From the NCBI GenBank assembly GCA_019930625.1, contig CP082844.1, positions 7,254,001-7,318,000 of the forward strand: 64,000 nucleotides of DNA. The letters run 5' to 3'. The position numbers and the translations under genes are program-made. This DNA comes from Nocardia asteroides. Lineage in GTDB: Bacteria > Actinomycetota > Actinomycetes > Mycobacteriales > Mycobacteriaceae. Position 1 is the stretch's first letter. Each line of letters opens with the position of its first letter. The notes beneath the pieces are model-generated. The model had not been told where the DNA came from, made no database searches, and was given only the letters and a program-made list of their open reading frames with translations. Shown here in pieces: positions 27,926-36,457 of the stretch.

Positions 27926-30397
27926 TCAGCAGGCCGACAGCAGCGCGCGCACGCTCTCGTCGGCGAGACGATCGGCTCGCGCACGCGATACCGCGGGCTC
28001 GACGTAGCCGATGTTGAACGACAGCTCGTTGTGCGTCGCGTTGGCGGTGGCCATGATGAAACCGCTGACGGACATGCCGGAGACGAACTGCGCGCCCTCC
28101 AGCTGCCAGGAGCCGATCTTGTCCGGGAAGGGGTAGTCGCCCAGGTAGGTCATACAGAGGTGGCCCGGGCCGCGGGTGTCCATGAGTTTCACCGTGGACG
28201 CGCTGGCGGCCACCGACTTCGGCGCGGCCACCTTCAGCAGGTTCAACGCGGACAGATGATCGCGCCGGTCCATCCGCGCGCCGTACTCGCGCTCGATCTC
28301 GGCGGCGATCTCCCACAGCGAGGCCCACGGCGCGTACTTCGCCGGGGTGGCGATCATGCCTTGGTAGGTGCCGACTTCGGTGTCGCCGGCGGCGCCGTCG
28401 AGATGCTCGCGGAAGTTGACCGAGCTGCCCACGGTGTACCAGGCGGCCTTCTCGGTGCCCGCTTCCCTGGCCGCCGCGATCAGCAGCGCGGCCGAGAGGA
28501 CGGACTGCAAGCCGACGCCGTGCCGGGCGCAGCCCGCGGTGAGCGCGTCGAGCCGGTCGGCGTCGAGGCTGCGGTGCACCACCCGGCTGCGCCGCTGCGC
28601 GGGCGGCGCCACCGAGGTGGGCTCCAGTCGGCGCGGCTTGCGCAGCTGCGACTTCTGGTCGCGCAGAAACGAACTCGCGGTGCGCAGCGCACCGCCCGCG
28701 CCCTGGAAGCGCGCCGGGAACAGCTCCTCCGGTCCTGGCCGCACCGGCGCGGGCGAGAAGTCGCCCGTGTCCCCGGCGGCTACCTGGAGCACCTGCTTGG
28801 CTACCGACAGCGCGCTCTCGCCATCGGCGATGGCATAGTGCAGCGTGACGATCAGCTCGTTGGTGCCATCGGTCTCCTTGATCAGCACGGCCCTCGCCAG
28901 CGGGCCGGTGCGCCAGTCGAACGGCTCGCGCAGTTCCACCGCGTCGGCCTCGGTCAGCCAGTTCGTGCTGTCCTCGGATTCGATGACGCGCAGCGGAATC
29001 GGCGCCCCCACCGGCACGAAACGCGGTGCGGTGCCGTCGGCTTCGGCGGCGACGGCGACCCGCAGGAGCGGATGTCGGCGCTGCACCTCGTCCAACCCGG
29101 CGCGGATCTGCTCGGTCTCGACGTGCCCACGGATCCGCACGCGCGACAGGATGTGCAGCGGCGCGAGCTGATCGGCGATCCAGTGCCAGCGCTCGACCGG
29201 CGACAGCGGGCGCGGCAGCCGGGCGGTCGGCCCCTCCGGCGCCGGGAAGGACATCGGTTTGCCGAGCTCGCGCAGGAAGAATTCGGTAGGCACGTGCCGG
29301 AAGTAGGTGTCGCGCACCCGCACCAGGCGCGGGTCGGTGGTCTGCTCGATCTTGGCGAGCGAAGCCGACCCGTTGACGAACATGGCGGTGCGGTCGGCGC
29401 GCAGCTTCTCGTAACGGCGCAGGGCCGCCACCGGATCCAGGGAGTTGCGCAGCACGCTCGCCAGCACCACCGCGTCCTCGATGGCGGCGTTGGCGCCCTG
29501 GCCGAGGCTGGGCAGCATCGGGTGCGCCGCGTCGCCGAGCAGCGTCACCCGACCGCGGCCCCACTGCGGCAGCGGCGGGCGGTCCTGCGCGGGCACGGCC
29601 AGGATCGCCGCCTCGTCGGTCTGCTCGATGCAGGCGCGCACCTCCGGCGCCCAGTCCGCGTACAGGCGCAGCAGGTCTTCCTTGCCACCCTGCCAGTTCG
29701 CGGCCTCGCCGGCGGGCAGCGTCTTGGTGCCCCACCAGTACACGCGGCCGTGCCCGATGTCGTGGATGCCGAAACGCATTCCGGTGCCCCAGAAGTGCGC
29801 CGACAGCCCGCGCGCGACATTGGGATGCTCGAACGGGATGCAGGCCAGCCAGCAGACGAAATTGCCGGGGCGCGGCTCGGCGCGGCCGTGCAACTGCGCG
29901 CGTACCACCGAGTGGATACCGTCGGCGCCGACGAGCAGATCGCCCTGGGCGACCCGGCCGTCGGCGAACTCGACGCGCACGTGCTCGCCGTCGTCGACGA
30001 AGCCGGTGGCCTGCGCGCCGACGAAAGTCGGCGTGTCGCCGATCGCGCGCAGCAGCACGTCGTGCAGGTCGGTGCGGTGCAGCGCCACGGCGGGGGCGCC
30101 TAGCTGGGCGTCGAGCCGGTGCACCGGAAGCACGCGGATGGGACTGCCGTCGGGGTTGCAGAAACGGAAAGTCTCGACCCGGCCGCCGCGTTCGAGCAGT
30201 TGCTCATCGATGCCGAGGCCGAGGGTGCGCAGTGCGTTCATGCCGTTGGCCTGCACGGAAAGTCCGAAGCCCTGGGCCCGCAATTCGGGACCCGCTTCGT
30301 AAAGTTCGACGCCGAAACCCGCGTGCCGCAGGGCGGCCGCGGTGGTGAGTCCTCCGATCCCCGCCCCGAGAACGACAACCTTGATCGGACTGCTCAT
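27926..30397 (-). CDS. Fusion of FAD-dependent monooxygenase and PapA-type acyltransferase/condensation domain
   Basis: An 823-residue fusion. Residues ~1-390 are a group A flavin monooxygenase: GAGIGG (11-16), an Arg in the ADGIHSVVRAQ region and GDAAHP with Asp289 followed by GQGAN. Residues ~405-823 match the PapA/condensation superfamily, ending in a region like the C-terminal part of phthiocerol dimycocerosyl transferases. In the acyltransferase motif the sequence is HYAIADG (520-526): the second, catalytic His of HHxxxDG is Tyr521, so transfer activity is doubtful unless another residue acts. It is the only candidate tailoring partner of the adjacent NRPS, same strand. A hydroxylated intermediate bound or moved by the C-terminal half is an inference. 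ATG at 30397 begins the FAD domain directly. Confidence 0.85.
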   Translation of the reverse strand: MSSPIKVVVLGAGIGGLTTAAALRHAGFGVELYEAGPELRAQGFGLSVQANGMNALRTLGLGIDEQLLERGGRVETFRFCNPDGSPIRVLPVHRLDAQLGAPAVALHRTDLHDVLLRAIGDTPTFVGAQATGFVDDGEHVRVEFADGRVAQGDLLVGADGIHSVVRAQLHGRAEPRPGNFVCWLACIPFEHPNVARGLSAHFWGTGMRFGIHDIGHGRVYWWGTKTLPAGEAANWQGGKEDLLRLYADWAPEVRACIEQTDEAAILAVPAQDRPPLPQWGRGRVTLLGDAAHPMLPSLGQGANAAIEDAVVLASVLRNSLDPVAALRRYEKLRADRTAMFVNGSASLAKIEQTTDPRLVRVRDTYFRHVPTEFFLRELGKPMSFPAPEGPTARLPRPLSPVERWHWIADQLAPLHILSRVRIRGHVETEQIRAGLDEVQRRHPLLRVAVAAEADGTAPRFVPVGAPIPLRVIESEDSTNWLTEADAVELREPFDWRTGPLARAVLIKETDGTNELIVTLHYAIADGESALSVAKQVLQVAAGDTGDFSPAPVRPGPEELFPARFQGAGGALRTASSFLRDQKSQLRKPRRLEPTSVAPPAQRRSRVVHRSLDADRLDALTAGCARHGVGLQSVLSAALLIAAAREAGTEKAAWYTVGSSVNFREHLDGAAGDTEVGTYQGMIATPAKYAPWASLWEIAAEIEREYGARMDRRDHLSALNLLKVAAPKSVAASASTVKLMDTRGPGHLCMTYLGDYPFPDKIGSWQLEGAQFVSGMSVSGFIMATANATHNELSFNIGYVEPAVSRARADRLADESVRALLSAC

Positions 30398-30711
30398 CGA
30401 ACCTGCACTCTCATCGAACCACTCGACGGCACAGGTGCTTCCAACCGCGACGCGGCCGACGGGCGGCGCTGCCCGCGAGAAACCGTCCCACTGAGCAGCA
30501 CTGACCGAGGTCACTGCGTCGACCCCGACCAGGCAGGCAGCTAGGACGCCTGTGCCTGACCGTCCGGAAGCCTACCGCTACTGGGCGCGCAAGGCAGAGT
30601 TGAAGTGAGATTCACCGCATCACGCGATTGTGAAACGCAAATGTGTTGCAATGGGGCATAATTCGCCCTCCGCGCACCGTGTTCGCCCTCGATTCGGGCC
30701 GGGCGGCACTC
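30398..30711. other. Intergenic stretch upstream of the monooxygenase fusion
   Basis: No gene is supported in these 314 bases. An 18-codon frame at 30552 is too short to accept. The part at 30600-30665 is clearly A/T-richer and holds GTGA-GAT-TCAC (30605-30615) and TCAC-GCGATT-GTGA (30620-30633), inverted repeats that may be operator sites for the fused gene on the minus strand. Confidence 0.3.
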
Positions 30712-31893
30712 TCAGAGGTAGGACGTATCGTTCACCAAGCGCACCGAGGACCCGCCGTCGAGATAGAACTCCGCTATCGATAGCGACGCCAGATCCAGAT
30801 GCAATCGGTACAGCAGTGAGGGGCCGACATCGAGCGCCAGCCGCAGCAGGGTCTTGATCGGGGTCACATGACTGACCACCACCACGTTGGCGCCGGGATA
30901 CCGCTCGAGCAGGTCGCGACGAACCGCGTCGACCCGCACGCGGACCTCTTCGAAGCTCTCCCCGCCGGGCGCGGCGACGGTGGGGTCGCCGATCCAGCGA
31001 GCATGCAGTTCGGGGTCGCGTTGCGTGGCCTCGGCGAAGGTCAGTCCCTCCCACTCGCCGAAGTCGGTCTCGATCAACCCGTCGTGGATCTCGGCCGGTA
31101 CTCCGAGAGCGGCGGCCGCCGCCTCGGCGGTCTCCCTGGCCCGGCCGAGCGGAGAACTGACCACCGCGGCGATACCGCCCTTGACGGCGAGCATTTTCGC
31201 GGCGCGAGCGGCCTGCTCCCGGCCCAGCGGTGTGAGCGGTGGGTTGCCACGACCGGAATAGCGCCGCTGCACCGACAACTCGGTCTGGCCGTGGCGCAGC
31301 AGCAGCAACCGGGTGGGACGGCCGACCGCGCCGGTCCAGCCGGGGCCCTGCCCGGCGGCCTCGGACTGCTCGGCGCTGGTGTCCCTGACTTCATCGATCC
31401 AGCTCGGCCGGTCGTGCTCGGCGACCGCGAGAGCCGGATCGGCGGCCTCGGTCGGCCGCGTGTCCACGGTCGCGGCACGGCCCGTGCCCTCGTCCATGGC
31501 CTCGTTCGCCAGCCGGTCGGCGTGCGAGTTCTCCGCGCGCGGGATCCAGGTGTAGCCGACCCGCGCGAACCCGGAGGCCAGCCTGCGGGCTCGGTCGGCG
31601 AGCGGGATCAACGCCGCGTGCTTGATCTTCCAGCGACCGGACATCTGCTCGACGACCAGCTTGGAATCCATGCGCACCACGATCGACTCGGCGCCCAGCT
31701 CCGCCGCCGCTTCCAATCCGGCGATGAGCCCCCGGTATTCGGCGACGTTGTTGGTGGCTGTGCCGAGGAACTCACGACGCTCGGCGAGCACCCGGACGTG
31801 TCCGGCGTCGTAGACCACCGCGCCGTAGCCGGCCGGACCGGGGTTGCCCCGCGAACCGCCGTCGGCTTCGACGATCACCTCCGAGAAACTCAT
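30712..31893 (-). CDS. Bifunctional RNase HI and acid phosphatase (alpha-ribazole phosphatase-like)
   Basis: A 393-residue two-domain protein. Residues 1-140 are RNase HI: IVEADGGSRGNPGPAGYG with the first catalytic Asp, then a Glu in NVAEYRGLIAGLEAA, an Asp in VVRMDSKLV and the terminal Asp in NSHADRLANEAMD. Residues ~190-393 are a histidine phosphatase: LLLLRHGQTE with the phospho-accepting His, and VVSHVTPI with the second His. The same fusion occurs in M. tuberculosis (Rv2228c), where RNase H activity and CobC-like alpha-ribazole phosphatase activity are reported. Overlap of R-loop removal and cobalamin synthesis explains its place near cobC and cobD. It heads the block with the zinc-ribbon protein, 31 bases away. 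Confidence 0.93.
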   Translation of the reverse strand: MSFSEVIVEADGGSRGNPGPAGYGAVVYDAGHVRVLAERREFLGTATNNVAEYRGLIAGLEAAAELGAESIVVRMDSKLVVEQMSGRWKIKHAALIPLADRARRLASGFARVGYTWIPRAENSHADRLANEAMDEGTGRAATVDTRPTEAADPALAVAEHDRPSWIDEVRDTSAEQSEAAGQGPGWTGAVGRPTRLLLLRHGQTELSVQRRYSGRGNPPLTPLGREQAARAAKMLAVKGGIAAVVSSPLGRARETAEAAAAALGVPAEIHDGLIETDFGEWEGLTFAEATQRDPELHARWIGDPTVAAPGGESFEEVRVRVDAVRRDLLERYPGANVVVVSHVTPIKTLLRLALDVGPSLLYRLHLDLASLSIAEFYLDGGSSVRLVNDTSYL

Positions 31894-31924
31894 CGCACGT
31901 CCTGATCACCCGATCCCGGCGAGC

Positions 31925-32662
31925 TCACAGCCCCGATTCCTTGGTCCGGACCAGGATCGCCCCGCACTCCGGGCACCGCACGACCGCGTCGGGGGCGGCC
32001 TTGGCGATGCGCGCGATCTCCCCCCGATCGAGCTCGATGCGGCACGCGCCACAGCGGCGCGCCTGCAACAGCGCCGCGCCGACGCCGTGCTGTTCCCGCT
32101 GCCGGTCGTAGATCGCGAGCAGGTCGGCAGGCAGCTTGGCCACCAAGCCCGCGCGATCGGTCTCGCAGCGTGTCTGTGCCACGTCCAGATCGGCGAGCGC
32201 TTCGTCCCGATGCCTGCGCGCGGTGGCGAGCTCCTCGTCGGTCTTGCTCAACCGCGCGCCCGCGTGCTCGTGGTCGGCAGCGGAGGCCTCACGCCGTTCC
32301 ATCACCTCGAGCAACTCGTCCTCCAGCACGGAGCGGCGGCGCTCCAGGCTGCCGAGCTCGTGCTGGATCTCCGAAAGTTGCTTGGCGCTCACCGTTCCCG
32401 CGGTGAGCATGTCCTTGTCGCGGTCCTCGCGCTTGCGCACCGCGTCGACCTCGCCCTCCAGCTTGCGGATGTCGCGGTCGAGGTCGTCCAGCACGATCTC
32501 CACGGCCACCGCGGCGTCGGAGTGCGCGTTGCGCTCGGCCTCCAGCCGGGCCACCTCCTGCTGCTCGGGCAGCACGGTGCGACGGTGCGCGATCCGGGTC
32601 AGCTCGGCGTCGACGGCGGCGAGCCGGAGCAGCTCGGCCTGGATCGGGGGTTCGACATTCAA
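31925..32662 (-). CDS. Coiled-coil protein with C4-type zinc ribbon
   Basis: A 245-residue protein: a long helical coiled coil (residues ~10-180, many Arg/Glu heptads) followed by a zinc ribbon with CGACRIEL and CPECGAIL. It matches the DUF164/C4-type zinc-ribbon family (Rv2229c in M. tuberculosis), structurally related to nucleic-acid or flagellar-stalk adaptors, of unclear role. A TTG at 32662 (reading MNVEPPIQAELL) is preferred, since AGGAG lies ten bases before it and the product then matches mycobacterial N-termini; TTG 32671 overlaps the ribosome site. Confidence 0.85.
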   Translation of the reverse strand: MNVEPPIQAELLRLAAVDAELTRIAHRRTVLPEQQEVARLEAERNAHSDAAVAVEIVLDDLDRDIRKLEGEVDAVRKREDRDKDMLTAGTVSAKQLSEIQHELGSLERRRSVLEDELLEVMERREASAADHEHAGARLSKTDEELATARRHRDEALADLDVAQTRCETDRAGLVAKLPADLLAIYDRQREQHGVGAALLQARRCGACRIELDRGEIARIAKAAPDAVVRCPECGAILVRTKESGL

Positions 32663-32734
32663 TGCGGACAAACTCCTGGACGGGGTGGACGAGACTGGTG
32701 TTCAACCGTACCCCGCCGGATCGGCGGACCGCCG

Positions 32735-33379
32735 TCAGCCGCCGACGGTGCGAGTCTTGATGGCGTCCCGGGAGATGTAGACGTCGTATTCGCCGGGCAC
32801 CGCGATCACCGCGTTGCCGTACGCGGAGCGCACGAACGGCTGGGTCCACCAGCGGCCCTCGCGCATGTCGGCGAAGAAGTCGCGGTCGCCGTCGTTGAGG
32901 AAGATCTGGTTCTGCGTGGTCGCGACGCCGTCGAGGCGCTGGCCGTACAGGCGGCTGATCCGGTAGCCGGAGTGGAAACCGAGGGCGTTCACCCACGGCT
33001 CCAGCTCGACGATGCCCGCTTGCAGCACCCACATGTCGCCCTCGACCCGGTAGGTCAGGCGCTGCTCCGGGTGGTTGTCGTCGCCGTACAAGGTGAGGTC
33101 GACGTCGAGCTGGTGTTCCTGCCCGGCCACCGGCTGGGCCACCACGTGCGCCGCCTTGATCTCGCCGGTCAGCCCGAGGTAGGTCTGCACCAGGGTCGCG
33201 ATCCACAGCAGCACCGCCGCCACCAGCAGGAGCGCGAGCCCGCCCGTACCGCGCGCGAGCGATGCCCGCATCCCGACCCGGCGCGCGGCGATCAGGCCGG
33301 AGACGATCAACGCTACACCGACGACCAGCAGCAGGATCAGCCCGATCTGCACGAGCCCGAAATCAACCGGGAAGTTCAT
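32735..33379 (-). CDS. Membrane protein of unknown function
   Basis: A 214-residue protein with two hydrophobic segments (residues ~8-30 and ~45-68), then an exported beta-rich domain of about 140 residues (LDVDLTLYGDDNHPEQRLTYRVEGDMWVL). Homologues are annotated loosely as cation/multidrug efflux proteins without evidence. ATG at 33379 starts MNFPVDFGLVQ, just before the first membrane segment. It is in the same direction as the zinc-ribbon and Nif3-like genes. Confidence 0.6.
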   Translation of the reverse strand: MNFPVDFGLVQIGLILLLVVGVALIVSGLIAARRVGMRASLARGTGGLALLLVAAVLLWIATLVQTYLGLTGEIKAAHVVAQPVAGQEHQLDVDLTLYGDDNHPEQRLTYRVEGDMWVLQAGIVELEPWVNALGFHSGYRISRLYGQRLDGVATTQNQIFLNDGDRDFFADMREGRWWTQPFVRSAYGNAVIAVPGEYDVYISRDAIKTRTVGG

Positions 33380-33508
33380 GCGGTAGTTGTACCCCGCGCG
33401 AACTACTCGATTCACGCAATCCGCCAACCTGTCCCGGTCCGGCTCGGACACGCCCCGACACGCCGTCGCCAGTTCGCCGCCGGGACAACGGCATCGGACG
33501 CTCGGCGG

Positions 33509-34630
33509 TCAGCTCGGGGCGTGTACCGTCCACGGGTCGGTGCGCAGTGTGGACACCCTGGTCTCCAGATCCGGCAGGGCAGTCCGGACGAATGCTTCCG
33601 CCTGTGCGCACCACGGGAACTCGGTCGCCCAGTGTGCCGCGTCGACCACCGCGGGACCGCCCTTGCGCAGGTGCTCATCGATGGGATGGTGGCGCAGGTC
33701 GGAGGTGACGTAGACATCGACGCCGAGCCCGGCGGCACGGCTCAGGTAGGAGTCGCCCGCTCCCCCGCACACCGCGACGGTGCGGACGGTGCGGTCCGGA
33801 TCACCCGCGGCGCGCACGCCCCACGCGGTGTGCGGGAGTGCACGAGCCACGCGATCGGTGAAGGCGCGCAACGATTCCGGTCCCGGCAGGGTGCCGACCC
33901 GGCCGATGCCGCGCGCCGAGGGCAGCTGGGCGCGTTCGCTGATGTGGTAGGCCGGGTCCTCGTAGGGATGGGCGGCGCGCAGGGCGGCGAGCACGGCCGA
34001 GCGCGCCGAGGGCGGGGCGATCACCTCTATCCGGTCCTGCTCCACGTGCTGGAGTTCGCCCGCGGTGCCGTGCGCCGGGTTCGCTTCGGCCATCGGCCGG
34101 AACTGCCCCGTCCCGGGCACTCGCAGCGCGCAGTCTCGGTAGTTCCCGCTCCCGCCCGCACCGGCGGCGAAGAGTGCGGCGAGCACTGCGTCGGCGTGGG
34201 TATGTGGCACCTGAATCGCCCAGTTGTCCACGGCTTCTTCTGGTTTCGCGTCCAGCGGACCGGTCACCGTGAGGCCGAGTGCCGCGGCGAGCGCGTCGGA
34301 GACGCCGGGGTCGGCGGAGTCGGCGTTGGTGTGCGCGGTGAACAGCGCGCAACCGGAGCGGATCAGCCGGTGCAGCAGCGCGCCTTTCGGCGTGCTCGCC
34401 GCGACGGTGTCGACGCCGCGCAGCAGCAGCGGGTGGTGTACCACCAGAGCTTGCGCGCGCCAATCGATCGCCTCGTCGACGACCGCCTCGGTCGCGTCGA
34501 CCGCGAACAGCACCCGGGTCAACTCCTCGGCGGGGTCACCGCAGACCAGGCCGACCGAGTCCCACGGCTCGGCCAGCGCGGGCGGGTAGGCCGCGTCCAG
34601 CACCCCGATGAGATCCGCGAGCGTGGTCAT
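33509..34630 (-). CDS. Nif3-like dinuclear metal centre protein (YqfO type)
   Basis: A 373-residue Nif3 family protein with the inserted PII-like middle domain of the YqfO form. Metal-binding residues are visible: VVHHPLLL (two His) and FTAHTNADSA (His/Asp) in the N-terminal half, and VDAAHWATEFP (His/Glu) near the end. The insert around residues 150-215 includes [29 protein letters not shown]. The family is widely conserved; GTP cyclohydrolase-like or hydrolase activities have been proposed but not settled. ATG at 34630 chosen. It belongs to the conserved run Rv2228c-Rv2231c. Confidence 0.92.
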   Translation of the reverse strand: MTTLADLIGVLDAAYPPALAEPWDSVGLVCGDPAEELTRVLFAVDATEAVVDEAIDWRAQALVVHHPLLLRGVDTVAASTPKGALLHRLIRSGCALFTAHTNADSADPGVSDALAAALGLTVTGPLDAKPEEAVDNWAIQVPHTHADAVLAALFAAGAGGSGNYRDCALRVPGTGQFRPMAEANPAHGTAGELQHVEQDRIEVIAPPSARSAVLAALRAAHPYEDPAYHISERAQLPSARGIGRVGTLPGPESLRAFTDRVARALPHTAWGVRAAGDPDRTVRTVAVCGGAGDSYLSRAAGLGVDVYVTSDLRHHPIDEHLRKGGPAVVDAAHWATEFPWCAQAEAFVRTALPDLETRVSTLRTDPWTVHAPS

Positions 34631-34847
34631 CGTCCACCTTCCTTCGCTTCGGTCCTGCACTGATTCGTTCGGTACCGGCCCGAGGCCGGGTTCCGGAACC
34701 GCCCGCGGTCCGCTCCCGCGACTTCGCTGCGCAGGACACGCCCCCGCCCGCACAGCATGCGCATCGCGACCCCGGCGCGCAGTTCGCCCCACGCCCCCAG
34801 CTCGGAGGTTCGCACAACGGCCCACCGGCGCGAACGATTCCCCGCGC

Positions 34848-35888
34848 TCACCGCGCATCCGCCGACCGGATCGCGGCGACCAGCCGATCGACCTCCTCGG
34901 CGCCGCGAACGGCGACGCGCAGATGGTCCGGGCCGAGACCGGGGAAGGTGTCCGCGCGGCGGATCGCGATGCCCTGGACGGCCAGGTGCTTGCGCAGCAG
35001 TTCACCGTCCGCGACGCGCAGCAGCAGGAACGGTCCGTCCGCGGGCGTGTGGACGTCGACGCCGAGGGCGGTCAGGCGCTCGATCATCGCGGTCCGAGCC
35101 ACGGCGAGAGCCTCGGCGCGTCGCTCGGCCTCGGCCACGGCGGCCGGGCTCGCGGTGGCGGTGATCGCTTCCAGTTGCAGGGTGCCCAGCGGCCAGTGCG
35201 GCCGCCCGTGGTCGAGGCGCGCGAGCACGTCGGGTGCGCCGAGGAAGTAGCCGCAGCGCAGACCCGCCAGCGCCCAGGTCTTGGTCAAGCTGCGCAGCAC
35301 GAGCAGGTCGGGGGCGGGATCGGCGGCGAGGGAGTGCGGCTCGCCCACCACCGCGTCGGCGAAGGCCTCGTCGACCACGATCAGGCGGCCCGGCTTCCGC
35401 AGTGCCCGGATGGCCTCGGCGGAGTGCAGCACGGAGGTCGGGTTGGTCGGGTTGCCGAGCACCACCAAGTCGGCCCCGGTAGGCACCGCGGCGGGATCCA
35501 GCCGGTAGGGCGGTCCCAGCACCACCCTGGTCACGGGGACGCCCGCCTCGCGCAGCGCGAGTTCCGGCTCGGTGAACGACGGGTGCAGCACCACGGCCGA
35601 GCGCGGCGCGAGGCGGGGCAGCATCGCGAAGCCTTCCGCGGCGCCCGCCAGCAGCAGCACCTCGCCGGGCGCGCGGCCGTGCCGGGCCGCGACCGCGCGG
35701 CGGGCGGCGTCGGCGTCCTCGGCGCTCGGATAGCGGCCCAGCTCGGACAACCGCGCGGCCAGCCGCCGCAGCAGCCACTGCGGCGGCGCGGCGCCTTGGA
35801 CGTTCACCGCGAAATCGAGCATGCCCGCACGTGCGTCCACGTCGCCGTGGTGACGCAGTTTCGCGCGATCGACGGTGTGCTCGGCCAC
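34848..35888 (-). CDS. cobC: PLP-dependent threonine-phosphate decarboxylase-like enzyme (CobC)
   Basis: A 346-residue fold-type I aminotransferase-like enzyme. The PLP lysine is in RSLTKTWALAGLRCGY, preceded by NPTNPTS (carboxylate/PLP contacts) and VVDEAFAD (Asp pairing with the pyridine nitrogen). The sequence sits between histidinol-phosphate aminotransferase and CobC/CobD, and the location next to the Nif3-like gene, ptpA and cobD matches mycobacterial cobC (Rv2231c). The role would be to make the aminopropanol-phosphate linker of cobalamin. The histidinol-phosphate aminotransferase alternative cannot be excluded by sequence alone. GTG start at 35888. Confidence 0.85.
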   Translation of the reverse strand: MAEHTVDRAKLRHHGDVDARAGMLDFAVNVQGAAPPQWLLRRLAARLSELGRYPSAEDADAARRAVAARHGRAPGEVLLLAGAAEGFAMLPRLAPRSAVVLHPSFTEPELALREAGVPVTRVVLGPPYRLDPAAVPTGADLVVLGNPTNPTSVLHSAEAIRALRKPGRLIVVDEAFADAVVGEPHSLAADPAPDLLVLRSLTKTWALAGLRCGYFLGAPDVLARLDHGRPHWPLGTLQLEAITATASPAAVAEAERRAEALAVARTAMIERLTALGVDVHTPADGPFLLLRVADGELLRKHLAVQGIAIRRADTFPGLGPDHLRVAVRGAEEVDRLVAAIRSADAR

Positions 35889-35932
35889 GAGACCACACCC
35901 TACGTGGCGGTCCGGTAGCCGGACCGGCCAGA

Positions 35933-36457
35933 ATGGCAGGCGTGGGCCAGCTGCACGTCTCGTTCGTCTGTACCGGCAACATCTGCCGCTCTCCGATGGC
36001 GGAGAAGATCTTCGCGTCGCACCTGTACCGGGCCGGACTGGCCAACCGGGTGCGGGTGAGCAGCGCGGGCACCGGTTCGTGGCACGTCGGGGCCGACGCC
36101 GACCCGAGAACCAGCGCCACCCTGCGTAGATACGGATACCCGACCGGCCACGTCGCCGCGTTGTTCGGCGCCGAGCACCGCGACGCCGACCTGGTCATCG
36201 CCCTGGACCGCTCGCATCATCGCGACCTCGCCCGCCTCGGCATCCCCGCCGAACGGCTGCGGTTGCTGCGCGCATTCGACCCGGACGCCGACGGTCACGA
36301 CGTGGCCGACCCCTACTACGGCGACGCGGCGGACTTCGAACTCGTGCGCGCCCAGATCGAGGCCGCCGTCCCCGGCCTGCTCGACTGGGTGCGCGCCGAA
36401 CTGAGCGCCGCCGCCGAACCGCCCGATCCGCGCCTGGTCCCCGACGAGCGACCGTGA
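35933..36457 (+). CDS. ptpA: Low-molecular-weight protein tyrosine phosphatase
   Basis: A 174-residue LMW phosphatase. The P-loop is CTGNICRS (Cys13 to Ser20) and the general-acid segment is DPYYGD, both conserved. M. tuberculosis PtpA is exported and blocks phagosome maturation; whether this one has such a role is unknown. A GTG at 35942 is an alternative start. Its stop overlaps the start of the SURF1 gene (TGATG), so the two are coupled, as in mycobacteria. Confidence 0.93.
   Translation: MAGVGQLHVSFVCTGNICRSPMAEKIFASHLYRAGLANRVRVSSAGTGSWHVGADADPRTSATLRRYGYPTGHVAALFGAEHRDADLVIALDRSHHRDLARLGIPAERLRLLRAFDPDADGHDVADPYYGDAADFELVRAQIEAAVPGLLDWVRAELSAAAEPPDPRLVPDERP

Noticed and set aside
30552..30608. 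18-codon frame after GTG 30552
   Set aside because: Too short, no ribosome site and no downstream terminator; ordinary for chance.
34631..34847. Search for an RNA gene or riboswitch upstream of the Nif3-like gene and near cobC
   Set aside because: No conserved B12-box or stable long stem was seen; short GC pairings are expected in this composition.
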